Source: Metabacillus litoralis
GTDB lineage: Bacteria > Bacillota > Bacilli > Bacillales > Bacillaceae
Direction of reading: 5' to 3'
Assembly (NCBI RefSeq): GCF_020524045.1
Contig: NZ_JAIVKL010000011.1
Location: forward strand, 1 to 64,000
Length of the DNA stretch: 64,000 bases
This document shows positions 27,824 to 36,742 of this stretch, piece after piece (the first letter of the stretch is position 1; every line of letters starts with the position of its first letter). Position numbers and translations under genes: made by a program. The notes under the pieces were generated by a model, which did not search any database, was not told the DNA's origin, and was given only the letters and a program-made list of their open reading frames with translations.

Positions 27824-28141
27824 TTACTTTTTAACTTCATCAATAAAGCTTTGAATTTGTTCCTTTGTTTTTCTATCTTTATTTACAAATCGACCGATTT
27901 CTTTTCCTTCATGAAATGCAACAAAACTAGGAATTCCATATACATCTAACTCTTGGCATAATTCAATAAATTCATCTCGATCCACATAATAAAAAGTGAA
28001 TTCAGCGTTTTCTTCCTCTATTTCCGGTAACACAGGTTCTATGATACGACAATCTGGACACCAATCTGCTGAAAACATTAATATAGTTTTTTGTTCCTTA
28101 ATAATTTGTTTATATTCCTCAAGTGATTCTAATTTTTTCAT
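27824..28141 (-). CDS. ytpP: Thioredoxin-like protein YtpP
   Basis: This 105-residue cytosolic thioredoxin-fold protein has a dithiol active site W-C-P-D-C ([11 protein letters not shown]) and a cis-proline segment [12 protein letters not shown]. It probably acts as a thiol-disulfide reductase or, as proposed for YtpP in Firmicutes, in bacillithiol redox. The ATG at 28141 has GGAGG eight bases before it; the five-codon upstream extension is rejected. It is the first gene of ytpP-ytpQ. Confidence 0.92.
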   Translation of the reverse strand: MKKLESLEEYKQIIKEQKTILMFSADWCPDCRIIEPVLPEIEEENAEFTFYYVDRDEFIELCQELDVYGIPSFVAFHEGKEIGRFVNKDRKTKEQIQSFIDEVKK

Positions 28142-28234
28142 CAAAAAAACCTCCAAATAGCTAAAATATAAAAGTTGAACGTATGATTAGTTCATTCCAA
28201 TTCGTTAGTTAATTTATATTTGTGATCTTTTATT

Positions 28235-28400
28235 AAGGCTGTTTTCGTAAACTTTGTAGCTTTAACAACTCCAAGTAAACAGCACTATATAAAGCATAAT
28301 GGCATCTTTTCTTCATAGTATAGTACCTATTTTGCTTTAACAACAATGTTTACACTGCATAATTAGGTCAATTAGCAACAATCTTTCAGAAAAGAGCATT
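28235..28400 (+). repeat. R1 dispersed repeat, full-length copy
   Basis: It is nearly identical to the copy at 665-828, including the core AAACAGCACTATATAAAGCAT and the end CAATCTTTCAGAAAAGAGC. That level of identity 27 kb apart in intergenic DNA implies recent spread. Confidence 0.85.
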
Positions 28401-28534
28401 TTATTAAACATATATAGTGTATATGATTACAAGTAGCGTTTCCAGTTTACAAGCTTTTAGCGAACTAGAAATAAGTCTGAATTAATCTGTTTCTACTCTT
28501 TGTACACTAAATATATCCTCTCTCATTATGCCTA

Positions 28535-28702
28535 CTTAGGTCTCAGCTCTTCCTCTACTTCCAGAAGCCTTATTGTCACCGGCTCCTTTCCACTAGCTCT
28601 TTAAAATAGTAGGCAAAACCAAAAAAATATTGCAGTCAGAAAATAAAGACCCGAACAATTAGGCGAAAGATTAATTGAAACATCCTAATAATTCGGGTTA
28701 TA
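28535..28702 (+). repeat. Family D repeat, truncated copy
   Basis: TTTCCACTAGCTCTTTAAAATAGTAGGCAAAA and the following AT-rich part align with the same strand of the family-D element at 32690-33035. The flanking GGCTGGGACA ends are gone. Its hairpin at 28648-28699 remains. Between 28401 and 28535 nothing else was recognised. Confidence 0.55.
28648..28699 (-). terminator. Repeat-derived terminator of the lipoprotein gene
   Basis: On the minus strand AACCCGAATTATTAGGATG pairs with CGCCTAATTGTTCGGGT and is followed by CTTTATTTTCT. It lies 40 bp past the stop codon and belongs to a family-D repeat. Confidence 0.75.
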
Positions 28703-28738
28703 TTATTATCCTAAATAATTATATTTTAGCCACTTTTT

Positions 28739-29239
28739 CTACTTCATAACTGAATTTACAATGTACATCATATTTTGCACATCTTCTTCAATATTTATTG
28801 CATTGGATTCAGTTGTTAATTTAGTACCACCAATTCCTACTGTCACTTCATATTTATTTTTATCGATTTTATCAACAAACAAATATCCAAATTTGCCATT
28901 ACTTTCGAATGATTTTAATATAAAGGGATTTTTATATTGACTTGATAAAGCTTCATAAGACACTTTACTATTTGTTTTTTCATTTAGATTAACAAATAAA
29001 ATATAGCTTTGTTTGCCTTTTTCAAGTAACACATTATATTTATTCGTTTCCTTTATTTCAAATTCTTTAGGTACATAATATGAAAAAAGGTCTGTTTTTT
29101 TATTTGGTTTCTTAGGTTGTTCTTCAAAAGCTAGCTTAGTCTGGTTTATCGTTGCTTTCGTTAAGTCCTCATCAGATATGTTACAGCCTGCTAAAGTGAA
29201 AATGAAACAAAGACTCAAAATAAGCATATGTATTTTCAC
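28739..29239 (-). CDS. Predicted lipoprotein of unknown function
   Basis: The 166-residue protein has a type II signal peptide: MKIHMLILSLCFIFTLAGC, with lipobox LAGC and lipidation Cys at residue 19. The mature part is small and polar, with SYYVPKEFEIKETNKYNVLLEKGKQSYILF near the start and a beta-rich pattern. I do not recognise a domain; the region resembles small Bacillaceae membrane-anchored proteins that face the cell wall. GGGGG precedes the start. It is monocistronic, between ytoQ (divergent) and a repeat-derived terminator. Confidence 0.8.
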   Translation of the reverse strand: MKIHMLILSLCFIFTLAGCNISDEDLTKATINQTKLAFEEQPKKPNKKTDLFSYYVPKEFEIKETNKYNVLLEKGKQSYILFVNLNEKTNSKVSYEALSSQYKNPFILKSFESNGKFGYLFVDKIDKNKYEVTVGIGGTKLTTESNAINIEEDVQNMMYIVNSVMK

Positions 29240-29446
29240 AAGAATTCCCCCTCAAGAAACTGATAGTAAATCTATTGGTTATTTTTATATCAGTACAATT
29301 TAGTATTCACATTGTTATAGGAAAATAGAACCTCTTTTATCATAACCCTTTCCATTTTGCATTAGCAAGATAAAGTAGATGATAAAAACACAGTTTATCA
29401 TAAAAAATATGATAAGATTGAAGTATACTGATATAGGAGGGGTTTT

Positions 29447-29887
29447 ATGGAATTTATTGTTTACTTAGCTGGTGAAATACATACAAATTGGCGTGAACAG
29501 ATAAAACAAGAAGCAACAAATCGAAATCTTCCATTTCAATTTGTTGGTCCGATGGAAAATCATGATTTATCTGATTCTATAGGTGAAAACATCCTAGGCA
29601 AGCAACCTAACTCTATTATAAAAGATGATATGGCTTCAGGAATTAATAACTTTAGAACTAGTGTCCTCATGAATAAATCAGATATTGTGATAGCCTTATT
29701 TGGTGAAAAATATAAGCAGTGGAATACTGCAATGGATGCAAGCTCAGCAATTACCTTAAACAAGCCACTCATCATTGTTCGACCTGAACAACTCCACCAT
29801 CCTTTAAAAGAACTATCTAACAAAGCGAATGTAACTGTTGAGAATGTTCAACAAGCACTCGAGGTACTATCTTATTTAGTAGAATAA
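29447..29887 (+). CDS. ytoQ: YtoQ family protein
   Basis: The 146-residue cytosolic protein resembles the nucleoside 2-deoxyribosyltransferase-like fold. It starts FIVYLAGEIHTNWREQI, with FVGPMENHDLSD after the first strand-helix, and has SDIVIALFGEKYKQWNTAMD, where a deoxyribosyltransferase would carry catalytic residues. The enzymatic activity of YtoQ is not established. Length agrees with B. subtilis YtoQ. AGGAGG precedes the ATG. It ends in a strong terminator. Confidence 0.9.
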   Translation: MEFIVYLAGEIHTNWREQIKQEATNRNLPFQFVGPMENHDLSDSIGENILGKQPNSIIKDDMASGINNFRTSVLMNKSDIVIALFGEKYKQWNTAMDASSAITLNKPLIIVRPEQLHHPLKELSNKANVTVENVQQALEVLSYLVE

Positions 29888-29930
29888 ACTCAATACAAAC
29901 GCCTCGGGCAGTGCATTGGTCCTATAAAGC

Positions 29931-29976
29931 AAAAAAGGAACTGCTAGGTGATGGTTTACCTAGTGGTTCCTTTTTA
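29931..29976 (+). terminator. Terminator of ytoQ
   Basis: AAAAAAGGAACTGCTAGGT pairs with ACCTAGTGGTTCCTTTTT with one small internal mismatch, followed by AAAT. Confidence 0.88.
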
Positions 29977-30022
29977 AATAATAACCCCAAAAAATAGCAT
30001 CTTAAGGTCTATCTCAAATTTC

Positions 30023-30259
30023 TTAGAAGATAATAGGGAATTTTTCCTTTTCATAAAATGTTTTAAACATACAGTATAGTGTCACAAATTGTTCACCTGA
30101 CATAACCTCATCCATTTCAAAAAAATAAAAAAATGCCTCCATACTTTCTTGATCTATTTTTTCAATCATACCAAATTGAATTAAACATTCTTCAATATTA
30201 TTAAATACTCTATCATACCCATAATCATTGAATAACTCTTTTAATTGTTTTTTCTGCAA
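30023..30259 (-). CDS. Small protein of unknown function (78 residues)
   Basis: The product is acidic and aromatic-rich: LKELFNDYGYDRVFNNIEECL and FGMIEKIDQESMEAFFYFFE. It looks helical, with no signal or membrane segment. I do not recognise it. The start would be TTG with GGGAGTGA about 12 nt upstream, which is a bit far. Coding composition like the neighbours favours a real gene, but a spurious frame is possible. The R1 copy at 30351 lies directly upstream of its promoter region. Confidence 0.5.
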   Translation of the reverse strand: MQKKQLKELFNDYGYDRVFNNIEECLIQFGMIEKIDQESMEAFFYFFEMDEVMSGEQFVTLYCMFKTFYEKEKFPIIF

Positions 30260-30350
30260 AGTGCAAAATCACTCCCTCTTAAAAATATGAATAACTGTAT
30301 CATATTCAATTCATATAGAAGTGATTAGTTGTTATCACCAGATCTTAATA

Positions 30351-30515
30351 AAAGGCTCTTTTCTGAACGATTGTTGCTATGTAACCAAAAATCATGGTGA
30401 AAACAGTGTTTTTTCACCATAAAGGTACTGTTTTTAAGAAAAGATGCCACTAGTACTTAATACAGTACTGTTTGCTTCAGGTATTTAAAAGCAACAAGGT
30501 TTGCGAAAACAGCCT
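30351..30515 (-). repeat. R1 dispersed repeat, full-length, reverse orientation
   Basis: It reads AAGGCTCTTTTCTGAACGAT at the left and TTTGCGAAAACAGCCT at the right, i.e. the reverse complement of the reference copy. The core CCATAAAGGTACTGTTTTTAAG is a subtype shared with the copies at 45879, 55635 and 60914. Confidence 0.82.
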
Positions 30516-30624
30516 AATAAAATTAGAAGATTTCCCTATGTAATCTTCTTAATCTTCCTTCTTAACTCTCGATACTTCTAAAAGTAAAGCGATGTTAGCT
30601 TATTGTGAGTTATATATATATTTA

Positions 30625-30710
30625 AGAATGGATTTTGATCCATGAGACTCCTCCTTATAGAATCGTTTCACAGTGTGACTCATGAGGGGGCCTCGATATG
30701 CAGAAGAAAC
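30625..30710 (-). repeat. Possible decayed family-B repeat, reverse
   Basis: TTTTGATCCATGAGACTCCTCC and TCATGAGGGGGCCTCGATATG recall the reverse complement of the GC-rich core at 836-1021. Identity is patchy. The rest of 30260-30930 holds only the R1 copy and the likely promoter of the next gene. Confidence 0.35.
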
Positions 30711-30930
30711 AATGACTTTTTTAATTCCTAGGCCTAATCAATACAGTTTTTTAAAAAATCTTTTAAGCTAACCGCATTTTTTAAAAAAGGCAAGGGTGTT
30801 CATATCATTTTTGACACTCATTCTATTATTTCTTCCTATACTATAGAAAAAGGCTGCTCGTGTTAAAAAAACTAGCAGTTTATAGCTATTTTATTTGAAC
30901 AAAAGTGATAATAGGGAGGAATAAATTAAA

Positions 30931-31590
30931 ATGAGTAAAAAAACGACAGATGTTTTTAAATTAGTTAAGCAAATTGGTTTCAAACTAGAACATACGTTAA
31001 ACAATTCTATTAAAGATCATCTTAATAATGAAGATGTTGCTATGGCAATGAATTCAGGAGGAAAAGTAATTGCACAAATTAGTGAGGCCATTCAAGAATA
31101 TGTTGAACAGGTGTCTGCACAACTCAATCTTCCTACAAAAAAAGATGTTGGAAGACTTGGTAAGCTAATCGTACAATCTGAGGACAAATTGGATGATATT
31201 GAGGATGATATTAAAGAAGCAGTAAATTTATTAAGAGAACTTAAAATGGAAATAGACAAAAAAGCTACGAATGTAACAAATTACATGAAACCAATCTATC
31301 ATAAAGGAAAAAAGACTTGGAAAAATAAACATGTACATCTAAATAGAAAGGTTTGTAAAAAACTTCATGACATTAAAGATGTTGTCACAGAAACGACAGC
31401 AAAGCACTCAATCTGTTATAAGCAAAAAGGGAAGACTGCAAATTCAAATATGGCTAACATAAAAAAAGAGATACTAGATCAACTTTTACAACCAACAACA
31501 AATGTTGACTTCAGTGAAGTAAATCATCTTCTTACTAAACTTTTGAAGGAAAAGATTGCTAAAAATAGAGGTTCTTCTAATCATGGATAA
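30931..31590 (+). CDS. PhaR-like coiled-coil protein (polyhydroxyalkanoate synthase partner or phasin)
   Basis: The 219-residue protein has an N-terminal helical region and the block LNLPTKKDVGRLGKLIVQSE followed by DKLDDIEDDIKEAV. This matches the PhaR/phasin pattern in which a short LNxPTKxD motif leads into a coiled coil. The C-terminal half is strongly basic (IYHKGKKTWKNKHVHLNRKV). PhaR is the small subunit required by class IV PHA synthases. It overlaps the following PhaC-like gene by 8 bp, supporting a complex. It starts after AGGGAGGA. It is longer and more basic than usual PhaR (about 160-200), so DNA or granule-surface binding is possible. Confidence 0.62.
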   Translation: MSKKTTDVFKLVKQIGFKLEHTLNNSIKDHLNNEDVAMAMNSGGKVIAQISEAIQEYVEQVSAQLNLPTKKDVGRLGKLIVQSEDKLDDIEDDIKEAVNLLRELKMEIDKKATNVTNYMKPIYHKGKKTWKNKHVHLNRKVCKKLHDIKDVVTETTAKHSICYKQKGKTANSNMANIKKEILDQLLQPTTNVDFSEVNHLLTKLLKEKIAKNRGSSNHG

Positions 31591-32638
31591 ATCTGATCTC
31601 AGTCCTGATTATAATCTAGAACAGGAAATAAAGAGATGGAAAGGTTTTTTCAAAACAATAGCTAATCCTGATATTGAAGTCGGATTTACACCACGAAGTG
31701 CTGTATGGAAAAAAAACAAAGCAACTTTATGGTATTATCCTTCATCAAATAAAAAATACAATATTCCATTAGTTCTCATTTATTCATTAGTTAACAAGCC
31801 TTTTATATTGGATTTGGCACCAGGTAATAGCATGATTGAAAGCTTTACGGAAAATGGCTTTGATGTGTATTTGCTTGATTTTGGGATTCCTGGCTATGAG
31901 GATAAAGATATAACGGCTAGTGACTATGTTGTGAATTATATTCAAAAAGCAGTAAAAAGAACACTTCGCCATTCTAATGCAGAAGCAGTAACAATTATTG
32001 GATATTGTCTTGGTGGAACACTTGCTACGATGTATGCAACAATTGCTGAGGAGCCTATAAAAAACTTAATTTTATCCGTGTCTCCTATAGATTTTCAAAC
32101 AACTCCTTTCTTTGATAAGTTAGCACAAGCAAACAAAGAAGGAAATTTAGATCCTAATAAGTTATTAGAGACAACTGGGATTATTCCAGCAAGCATGATT
32201 AAAGCCGGAATGAGAATGGTTACAAGTCCTTTCTATTTTAGTCCGTACCTCTCCTTATTAAATAAAGCGTATGATGAAGAGTATGTAGCTAAATGGAAAC
32301 GACTAAATAAGTGGACAAATGGATATATTCCTTTTACAGGTGCGGCAATGAATGAACTTATCAATGAATTAGGAAAAGAAAATAAATTGATTGATGGTGG
32401 ACTTTACATTCATAATAAAAAAGCAGACTTAAAAAATATCCATGCAAATCTTCTAGTTATTTCGACTGACTTAGATCAACTTGTCGTAAAAGAGCAAAAC
32501 ATTCGAGTCATTGATTTTGTTTCTAGTAAAGATAAAACTTTTTCACTCGTCAATGGAGGCCATACTACACTTGCAACAGACAAAGGATTACCTCCTTTTC
32601 TCGCTGAATGGCTCCCCCAACGATCAGAGCCTTTTTAA
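31583..32638 (+). CDS. PhaC-like poly(3-hydroxyalkanoate) synthase / alpha-beta hydrolase
   Basis: The 351-residue protein has the synthase-type nucleophile box GYCLGG, with Cys replacing the Ser of lipases. It also has a candidate catalytic Asp in STDLDQLVV and a His in VNGGHTTLA, i.e. the full Cys-Asp-His set. Class III/IV PhaC landmarks flank them: VGFTPRSAVWKKNKATLWYY, YSLVNKPFILDLAPGNSMIE and GFDVYLLDFG. The start at 31583 overlaps the PhaR-like stop. The cluster lacks phaB, phaP, phaQ and phaJ, which accompany the main Bacillus locus. This is therefore either a second synthase or a divergent one. Reaction: polymerisation of hydroxyacyl-CoA. Confidence 0.72.
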   Translation: MDKSDLSPDYNLEQEIKRWKGFFKTIANPDIEVGFTPRSAVWKKNKATLWYYPSSNKKYNIPLVLIYSLVNKPFILDLAPGNSMIESFTENGFDVYLLDFGIPGYEDKDITASDYVVNYIQKAVKRTLRHSNAEAVTIIGYCLGGTLATMYATIAEEPIKNLILSVSPIDFQTTPFFDKLAQANKEGNLDPNKLLETTGIIPASMIKAGMRMVTSPFYFSPYLSLLNKAYDEEYVAKWKRLNKWTNGYIPFTGAAMNELINELGKENKLIDGGLYIHNKKADLKNIHANLLVISTDLDQLVVKEQNIRVIDFVSSKDKTFSLVNGGHTTLATDKGLPPFLAEWLPQRSEPF

Positions 32639-32640
32639 AT

Positions 32641-33138
32641 TAGGCTTTATTTCGTAAACTTTGATGTTTGTAGAATCCTGATGGAAACAGAGGCTGGGAC
32701 AAATTTAAAGATGTCATACAAAAAGACGAATAAATCTAAATTCAGCTAAAAAACAAGTTCGTTCCATTGCGCTGCAGACATAAGATTCGCCGGGGAGGAA
32801 GCTAAGCCTCCTCGTAAGCTGCGCGCCTGTGGGGTCTTGAGCCTTTCCTCTGCACCCGCAGGAGTCAAATGTCTTCCGCTCCATTCCACTAGATCTTAAA
32901 AATAGTATGCAAAATTAAAAAATCTAAATTGAAGACAGCAAAATAAAAACCAGATAAATTAGGTGAATAATTAAATGAAATATCTCCTAATATTTCGGGT
33001 TTATCATTTGCTTAAATACCTTATGTCCCAGCCTCCTAGTGGGATCTTTTCTTCTACAGTTTGTTCCTTTTATATGACAAAACACTACCTTCTAACAGAA
33101 AAATTATATTTAGCAACAATCTTTCAGAAAAGATCCTT
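32641..33138 (+). repeat. R1 copy split by an inserted family-D element
   Basis: The left part of R1 (TAGGCTTTATTTCGTAAACT to GATGGAAACA, 32641-32689) and the right part (TAGTGGGATCTTTTCTTC to TCAGAAAAGATCC, 33037-33138) flank a complete family-D element at 32690-33035. The left part also resembles the diverged copy at 19366. Confidence 0.75.
32690..33035 (-). repeat. Family D repeat, full-length (346 bp)
   Basis: GAGGCTGGGACA (32690-32701) and TGTCCCAGCCTC (33024-33035) are perfect 12-bp terminal inverted repeats. The inside has a GC-rich half (CGCCGGGGAGGAAGC, CTGTGGGGTC) and an AT-rich half with a degenerate ACCAGAT...TTCGGGTTT hairpin. It is homologous, in reverse orientation, to 52211-52495. 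It has no ORF. Confidence 0.8.
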
Positions 33139-33195
33139 ACTTTGTAAGACTTTATAAAATTAAGTAGAATAAAAATAACATTTCATCATAGAGAA

Positions 33196-33425
33196 GAGGT
33201 TGGGACACTACGTAGTAATTAGCAAAAATTCCGAACAATGTAATAGCTAAGCGGATGAAATATACGTAGACTCCTGCGGGAAACAGAGGATCGGCTAAAC
33301 CCCACAGTGAATAACACGAGGAGGCTTGCCGGCTTTCCGCGGAAAGCGGAGTATATTTCAGGAGCGACGTACACCTTCAACCATTGTTCGGTTTCTATTT
33401 TGTTAAATACTTATGTCCCAACCTC
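33196..33425. repeat. Family D-type repeat, second subtype (230 bp)
   Basis: GAGGTTGGGACA (33196-33207) and TGTCCCAACCTC (33414-33425) are perfect terminal inverted repeats. A second nested pair, CCGAACAATG near 33232 and CATTGTTCGG near 33382, lies inside. The core is GC-rich (GCTTTCCGCGGAAAGC). It directly precedes the end of the DUF84 gene, and the left arm read on the minus strand may terminate it. Confidence 0.75.
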
Positions 33426-33428
33426 TTT

Positions 33429-33950
33429 TTATTTTATCACTTTAGTTTTATATAAATACTGTCCTATTAACAGGTTTGATAGCTCTGTAAACATTTTTGT
33501 GCGATCTACTAGACCATTAGTAAATATACCTATTGCTCCTTCTTTTTGACGGACATTATGTTTTTTCACATACTGATCCATAACATCACCTAACTCAAGA
33601 CCATTAAAAACAAGATCTCCTATTTCATTAGGAATAATAATTCTTGCTCCACCTGCAACAATAGGTTGCAAGTGTTTATCAACAACGGCACCCCAGTTAC
33701 ATAAAAAATATCCAAAATCAGTTTTCACAAGTCCCCCTTCTAAGCCAACGCCAATATCTGAGTTCTCTGCATCACGTGCATTTTTTGCACGATTAATAGC
33801 TCCAGACATTGTTTCATTGTCAGATAAAGGCTGGTCAGACACATTGGATGGAACATCAACTGAAATAAAATCTCCTTTTAGATGTTGAGAAAATGCGGTT
33901 GTAACAGCATTAACTTTTGTTGGATTTTTTGTCCCTATTGCAATGATCAT
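33429..33950 (-). CDS. DUF84/YjjX-type inosine/xanthosine triphosphatase
   Basis: The 173-residue protein belongs to the house-cleaning NTPase group that removes ITP/XTP and so protects nucleic acids from deaminated purines. Motifs: N-terminal AIGTKNPTKVNAV (nucleotide-binding), then DIGVGLEGGLV with the metal-binding acid region, and RQKEGAIGIFTNGLVDR near the C-terminus. These match YjjX of E. coli. ATG is preceded by GACAGGAGT. It lies upstream on the same strand of the D-type repeat. The assignment rests on motif recall; substrate is inferred from the family. Confidence 0.82.
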   Translation of the reverse strand: MIIAIGTKNPTKVNAVTTAFSQHLKGDFISVDVPSNVSDQPLSDNETMSGAINRAKNARDAENSDIGVGLEGGLVKTDFGYFLCNWGAVVDKHLQPIVAGGARIIIPNEIGDLVFNGLELGDVMDQYVKKHNVRQKEGAIGIFTNGLVDRTKMFTELSNLLIGQYLYKTKVIK

Positions 33951-34019
33951 TTTACTACTCCTGTCAAAATATTAACTTCCATTCCTGAGTTTATTACATA
34001 TAGTATTTTTTCTATATCA

Positions 34020-35093
34020 TTAAGAGTGATCTTTAATTGTTTTAACTGTTGATGCATCACAAGATCTAACTAGACGCACTAAAAGCTCTTTCGCTGCAGC
34101 ATAATCTTCTACGTGCATAATCGAACCAGAAGTATGGATATAACGGGAACAAACACCAATTACAATTGATGGAACACCCTGATTTGAAACATGAACTCTA
34201 CCAGCATCTGTTCCACCTTGTGACACAAAATATTGGTATGGGATGCTATGAGTTTCAGCCAAATCTAATACAAATTCTCTTAAGCCTCGATGTGTGACCA
34301 TTGAACGATCTAAGATTCTAAGTACCGCTCCTTTGCCTAAATGTCCAAATTCTTTTTTATCTCCACTCATATCATTAGCAGGTCCTGCATCTAATGCAAA
34401 AAAGAGGTCCGGATTAATCATATTTGCAGCAGTTTGTGCTCCTCGTAAACCAACTTCTTCTTGAACAGTTGCTCCAGAATATAATGTATGTGGTAACGTC
34501 TCATCCTTTAACTCTTTTAACAATTCAATGGCCAAACCACAACCATAACGATTATCCCAAGCTTTTGCCAAAATCTTCTTTGGGTTAGCCATCGGTGTAA
34601 AATCACACATTGGCACAATTTGCTGACCAGGCTTTATCCCAATTTGTTTTGCGTCATCTTTATTATCTGCACCAATATCAATTAACATATTTTTCATTTC
34701 CATTGGCTTGGAACGTTGTCCTTCACTTAACAAATGAGGAGGAATTGACCCAATCACACCGATTACTGGACCATTGTCTGTAATGATTTGGACCCTTTGA
34801 GCTAATAAAACCTGACTCCACCATCCACCAAGTGGTTGAAAACGAAGCATCCCATTGTCTGTAATTGCTGTTACCATAAATCCAACTTCATCCATATGCC
34901 CTGCAACCATAATTGTTGGGTCTTCTAGATTGCCTCGTCTTACTCCAAAAACACTGCCTAGTTTATCTTGAACAATTTCATCTGATACTTGTTCGAGCTC
35001 CTGCTTCATAAAATTCCTAACTTGATGTTCGTTACCAGGAGCACCAGGTAATTCTGTTAATGTTTTAAACATGTTTAACGTTTCTTTATTCAT
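34020..35093 (-). CDS. ytoP: M42-family glutamyl/leucyl aminopeptidase YtoP
   Basis: This cytosolic metallo-aminopeptidase of the PepA/FrvX type probably assembles into a tetrahedral dodecamer. The 357-residue protein has the M42 metal sites: [12 protein letters not shown] (His and Asp), AWDNRYGCG (bridging Asp), [10 protein letters not shown] (catalytic Glu pair), [10 protein letters not shown] (Asp) and [10 protein letters not shown] (His). Length equals B. subtilis YtoP. It starts after GAGGG. Gene order ytoP-ytzB-ytnP matches B. subtilis. Confidence 0.94.
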   Translation of the reverse strand: MNKETLNMFKTLTELPGAPGNEHQVRNFMKQELEQVSDEIVQDKLGSVFGVRRGNLEDPTIMVAGHMDEVGFMVTAITDNGMLRFQPLGGWWSQVLLAQRVQIITDNGPVIGVIGSIPPHLLSEGQRSKPMEMKNMLIDIGADNKDDAKQIGIKPGQQIVPMCDFTPMANPKKILAKAWDNRYGCGLAIELLKELKDETLPHTLYSGATVQEEVGLRGAQTAANMINPDLFFALDAGPANDMSGDKKEFGHLGKGAVLRILDRSMVTHRGLREFVLDLAETHSIPYQYFVSQGGTDAGRVHVSNQGVPSIVIGVCSRYIHTSGSIMHVEDYAAAKELLVRLVRSCDASTVKTIKDHS

Positions 35094-35281
35094 TATTAAC
35101 CCTCATTTCAAATATGTATATTAGGAATGTTATGTTTTAAAATAGGATGCAGCAACATTTTACTTTCTTAACAAATGTGTCATTCAAATGGTTTCTCTTA
35201 ACATGATATAATGTAATTTGTACTCTAACAAACAGATACACTTTAAAGAATGTTTATGACCAACTATGTTTTATATAACTT

Positions 35282-35336
35282 AGGCTGTGTTAAAATCGAT
35301 CAACAAATGTGCTAAAAAGCATGAACTTAACATGAC
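35282..35336 (+). repeat. Possible mini family-B repeat
   Basis: GGCTGTGTTAAAATCGATC and GAACTTAACATGACC recall the two ends of family B (GGCTCTGTTAAAC and TTTAACATAGCC) with almost no core, directly upstream of ytzB. Confidence 0.35.
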
Positions 35337-35358
35337 CAAAACTCAAGGGGTGAAATGA

Positions 35359-35667
35359 ATGAAAGGTAAATATTTTATTTTAGGCTTAGGACTTGGTATT
35401 GCAAGTACATATTTAGTAAAGAAACAAGTGGAAAGAACAAAAATATCTTCTGAGAAAGCACTAGCAATAGTAAAAAAAGCCTTCAAAGAAAAAGGACCTA
35501 TTGATGGCTCTTGGATATACACAATCCCTGAATCCTATTCAAATGAACATTTGACATATGAAGTTTACAAAGCTGGAATTTCTCGTACGATAGAAAATCA
35601 GCTTGAACAGTATGAAGCATATGTTGATGTCTATACCGGTGTTATTGTGCACGTTGAGAAACTATAA
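35359..35667 (+). CDS. ytzB: PepSY-domain membrane-associated protein YtzB
   Basis: The 102-residue protein has a single N-terminal hydrophobic segment (YFILGLGLGIASTYLV) and one PepSY domain (KALAIVKKAFKEKGPIDGSW...YEVYKAGISRTIE...VDVYTGVIVHVEKL). PepSY domains often act as peptidase inhibitors or folding modules at the outer membrane face. The start follows AGGGGTG. The last 15 codons and stop are part of a perfect 48-bp tandem duplication; the duplicate is not translated in frame because the first stop is kept. Confidence 0.88.
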   Translation: MKGKYFILGLGLGIASTYLVKKQVERTKISSEKALAIVKKAFKEKGPIDGSWIYTIPESYSNEHLTYEVYKAGISRTIENQLEQYEAYVDVYTGVIVHVEKL

Positions 35668-35718
35668 TGAGTTGATGTCTATACCGGTGTTATTGTGCAC
35701 GTTGAGAAACTATAATGA
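35623..35718 (+). repeat. Perfect 48-bp tandem duplication at the ytzB 3' end
   Basis: The unit starting GTTGATGTCTATACCGGTGT and ending GAAACTATAATGA occurs at 35623-35670 and again at 35671-35718 with no difference. The first copy encodes the YtzB C-terminus and stop; the second is untranslated. Complete identity suggests a very recent slippage event or an assembly artefact. Confidence 0.95.
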
Positions 35719-35721
35719 ACC

Positions 35722-35755
35722 GTGGGGATGGTAACTAACTCTATAACATCCCCAC
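35722..35755. terminator. Probable terminator between ytzB and ytnP
   Basis: GTGGGGATG pairs perfectly with CATCCCCAC around a 16-nt loop between convergent genes. It lacks a good U-run, so termination efficiency is uncertain. Confidence 0.5.
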
Positions 35756-35765
35756 TTCACATATT

Positions 35766-36611
35766 CTATGATCGATCACGTTCAACTTTCTCCAAAATAT
35801 TTCCCTCTTCATCCCATTTTATTCCTCGATAAAATGCATCATGATAAAATGTAAACCATGCATTTTGAGATACACCAAACTTCAACCACTTTTCTTTGTT
35901 TTCAATAGATGTCATTGGGTAGTCATCATACGCAAGTACCCATAAAGGATTTTTATGAGCGTGAGTTGGCATTAAATCCGCCATATGAACAACTATATCT
36001 TGCCCATCCTGGACCACTACTACGCTATGTCCATCACTATGTCCCCCAGTATGATGCATCTCAATACCTTCCATAATTGAGATTGACGTTTCAAATGTTT
36101 CAACTTGATGTTGAATAGCTTGCCAATTTTCTTTCCAATATGTATTACGTGAGCGGATATTCGGATTTTTCATTTCTTCCCATTCAGTGAGAGACGTGAT
36201 AATTTTTGCTTTTGGAAACACAGATCGCCACTGATCATTTTCCCTCTTTGTTAACCCACAAGCATGATCAAAATGCATATGGGTCATAAGAACATAGTGT
36301 ATATCTTCTACTTCAAAGCCTAATGTCATTAGAGAATTCTCTACGCTTGATTCTTCTTTTACACCATAATTTTTTAATTGTTTTTCACTAAACTTTCCAG
36401 TTCCAACACCTGTTTCAATTAAAATATTATACCCATCTTTTTGTATAAGCAATGGATCTGTTCTTAGTTCAATTTGGTTTTTATCATTTACCGGATATTT
36501 TTTTGACCATAATGGCTTTGGTACAACTCCGAACATTGCTCCCCCATCAAGAAATGTTACTCCACCATTTAACCAAGTAATCTTCGTTTGACCAATATGA
36601 AGTGTTTCCAT
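35766..36611 (-). CDS. ytnP: YtnP, metallo-beta-lactamase-fold quorum-quenching lactonase
   Basis: The 281-residue protein has the metal-binding HxHxDH motif ([13 protein letters not shown]), a distal His in TGGHSDGHS and an Asp in [13 protein letters not shown]. It hydrolyses lactone signals; in B. subtilis YtnP degrades a Streptomyces signalling molecule and acyl-homoserine lactones. It appears cytosolic. ATG follows GGGAGGG. Length and all motifs match the B. subtilis protein. Confidence 0.93.
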   Translation of the reverse strand: METLHIGQTKITWLNGGVTFLDGGAMFGVVPKPLWSKKYPVNDKNQIELRTDPLLIQKDGYNILIETGVGTGKFSEKQLKNYGVKEESSVENSLMTLGFEVEDIHYVLMTHMHFDHACGLTKRENDQWRSVFPKAKIITSLTEWEEMKNPNIRSRNTYWKENWQAIQHQVETFETSISIMEGIEMHHTGGHSDGHSVVVVQDGQDIVVHMADLMPTHAHKNPLWVLAYDDYPMTSIENKEKWLKFGVSQNAWFTFYHDAFYRGIKWDEEGNILEKVERDRS

Positions 36612-36742
36612 ATAAATCCCTCCCCATATATTATTTTATCATAACTATATTCTATGATGGTAAGGAGATAATAGTCATTCTAATGATTTCTCACTTAACC
36701 TAGTATCATCCTGTAGCCTTAACTGGATAAAAAACAACAACA

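Noticed and set aside
32641-33428. Horizontally acquired gene island between phaC and the DUF84 gene
   Set aside because: The GC-rich patches are fully explained by repeat families D and R1; no coding capacity remains.
33307-33549. 80-residue plus-strand frame near the DUF84 gene
   Set aside because: It crosses a family-D repeat and the 3' end of a conserved gene in antisense.
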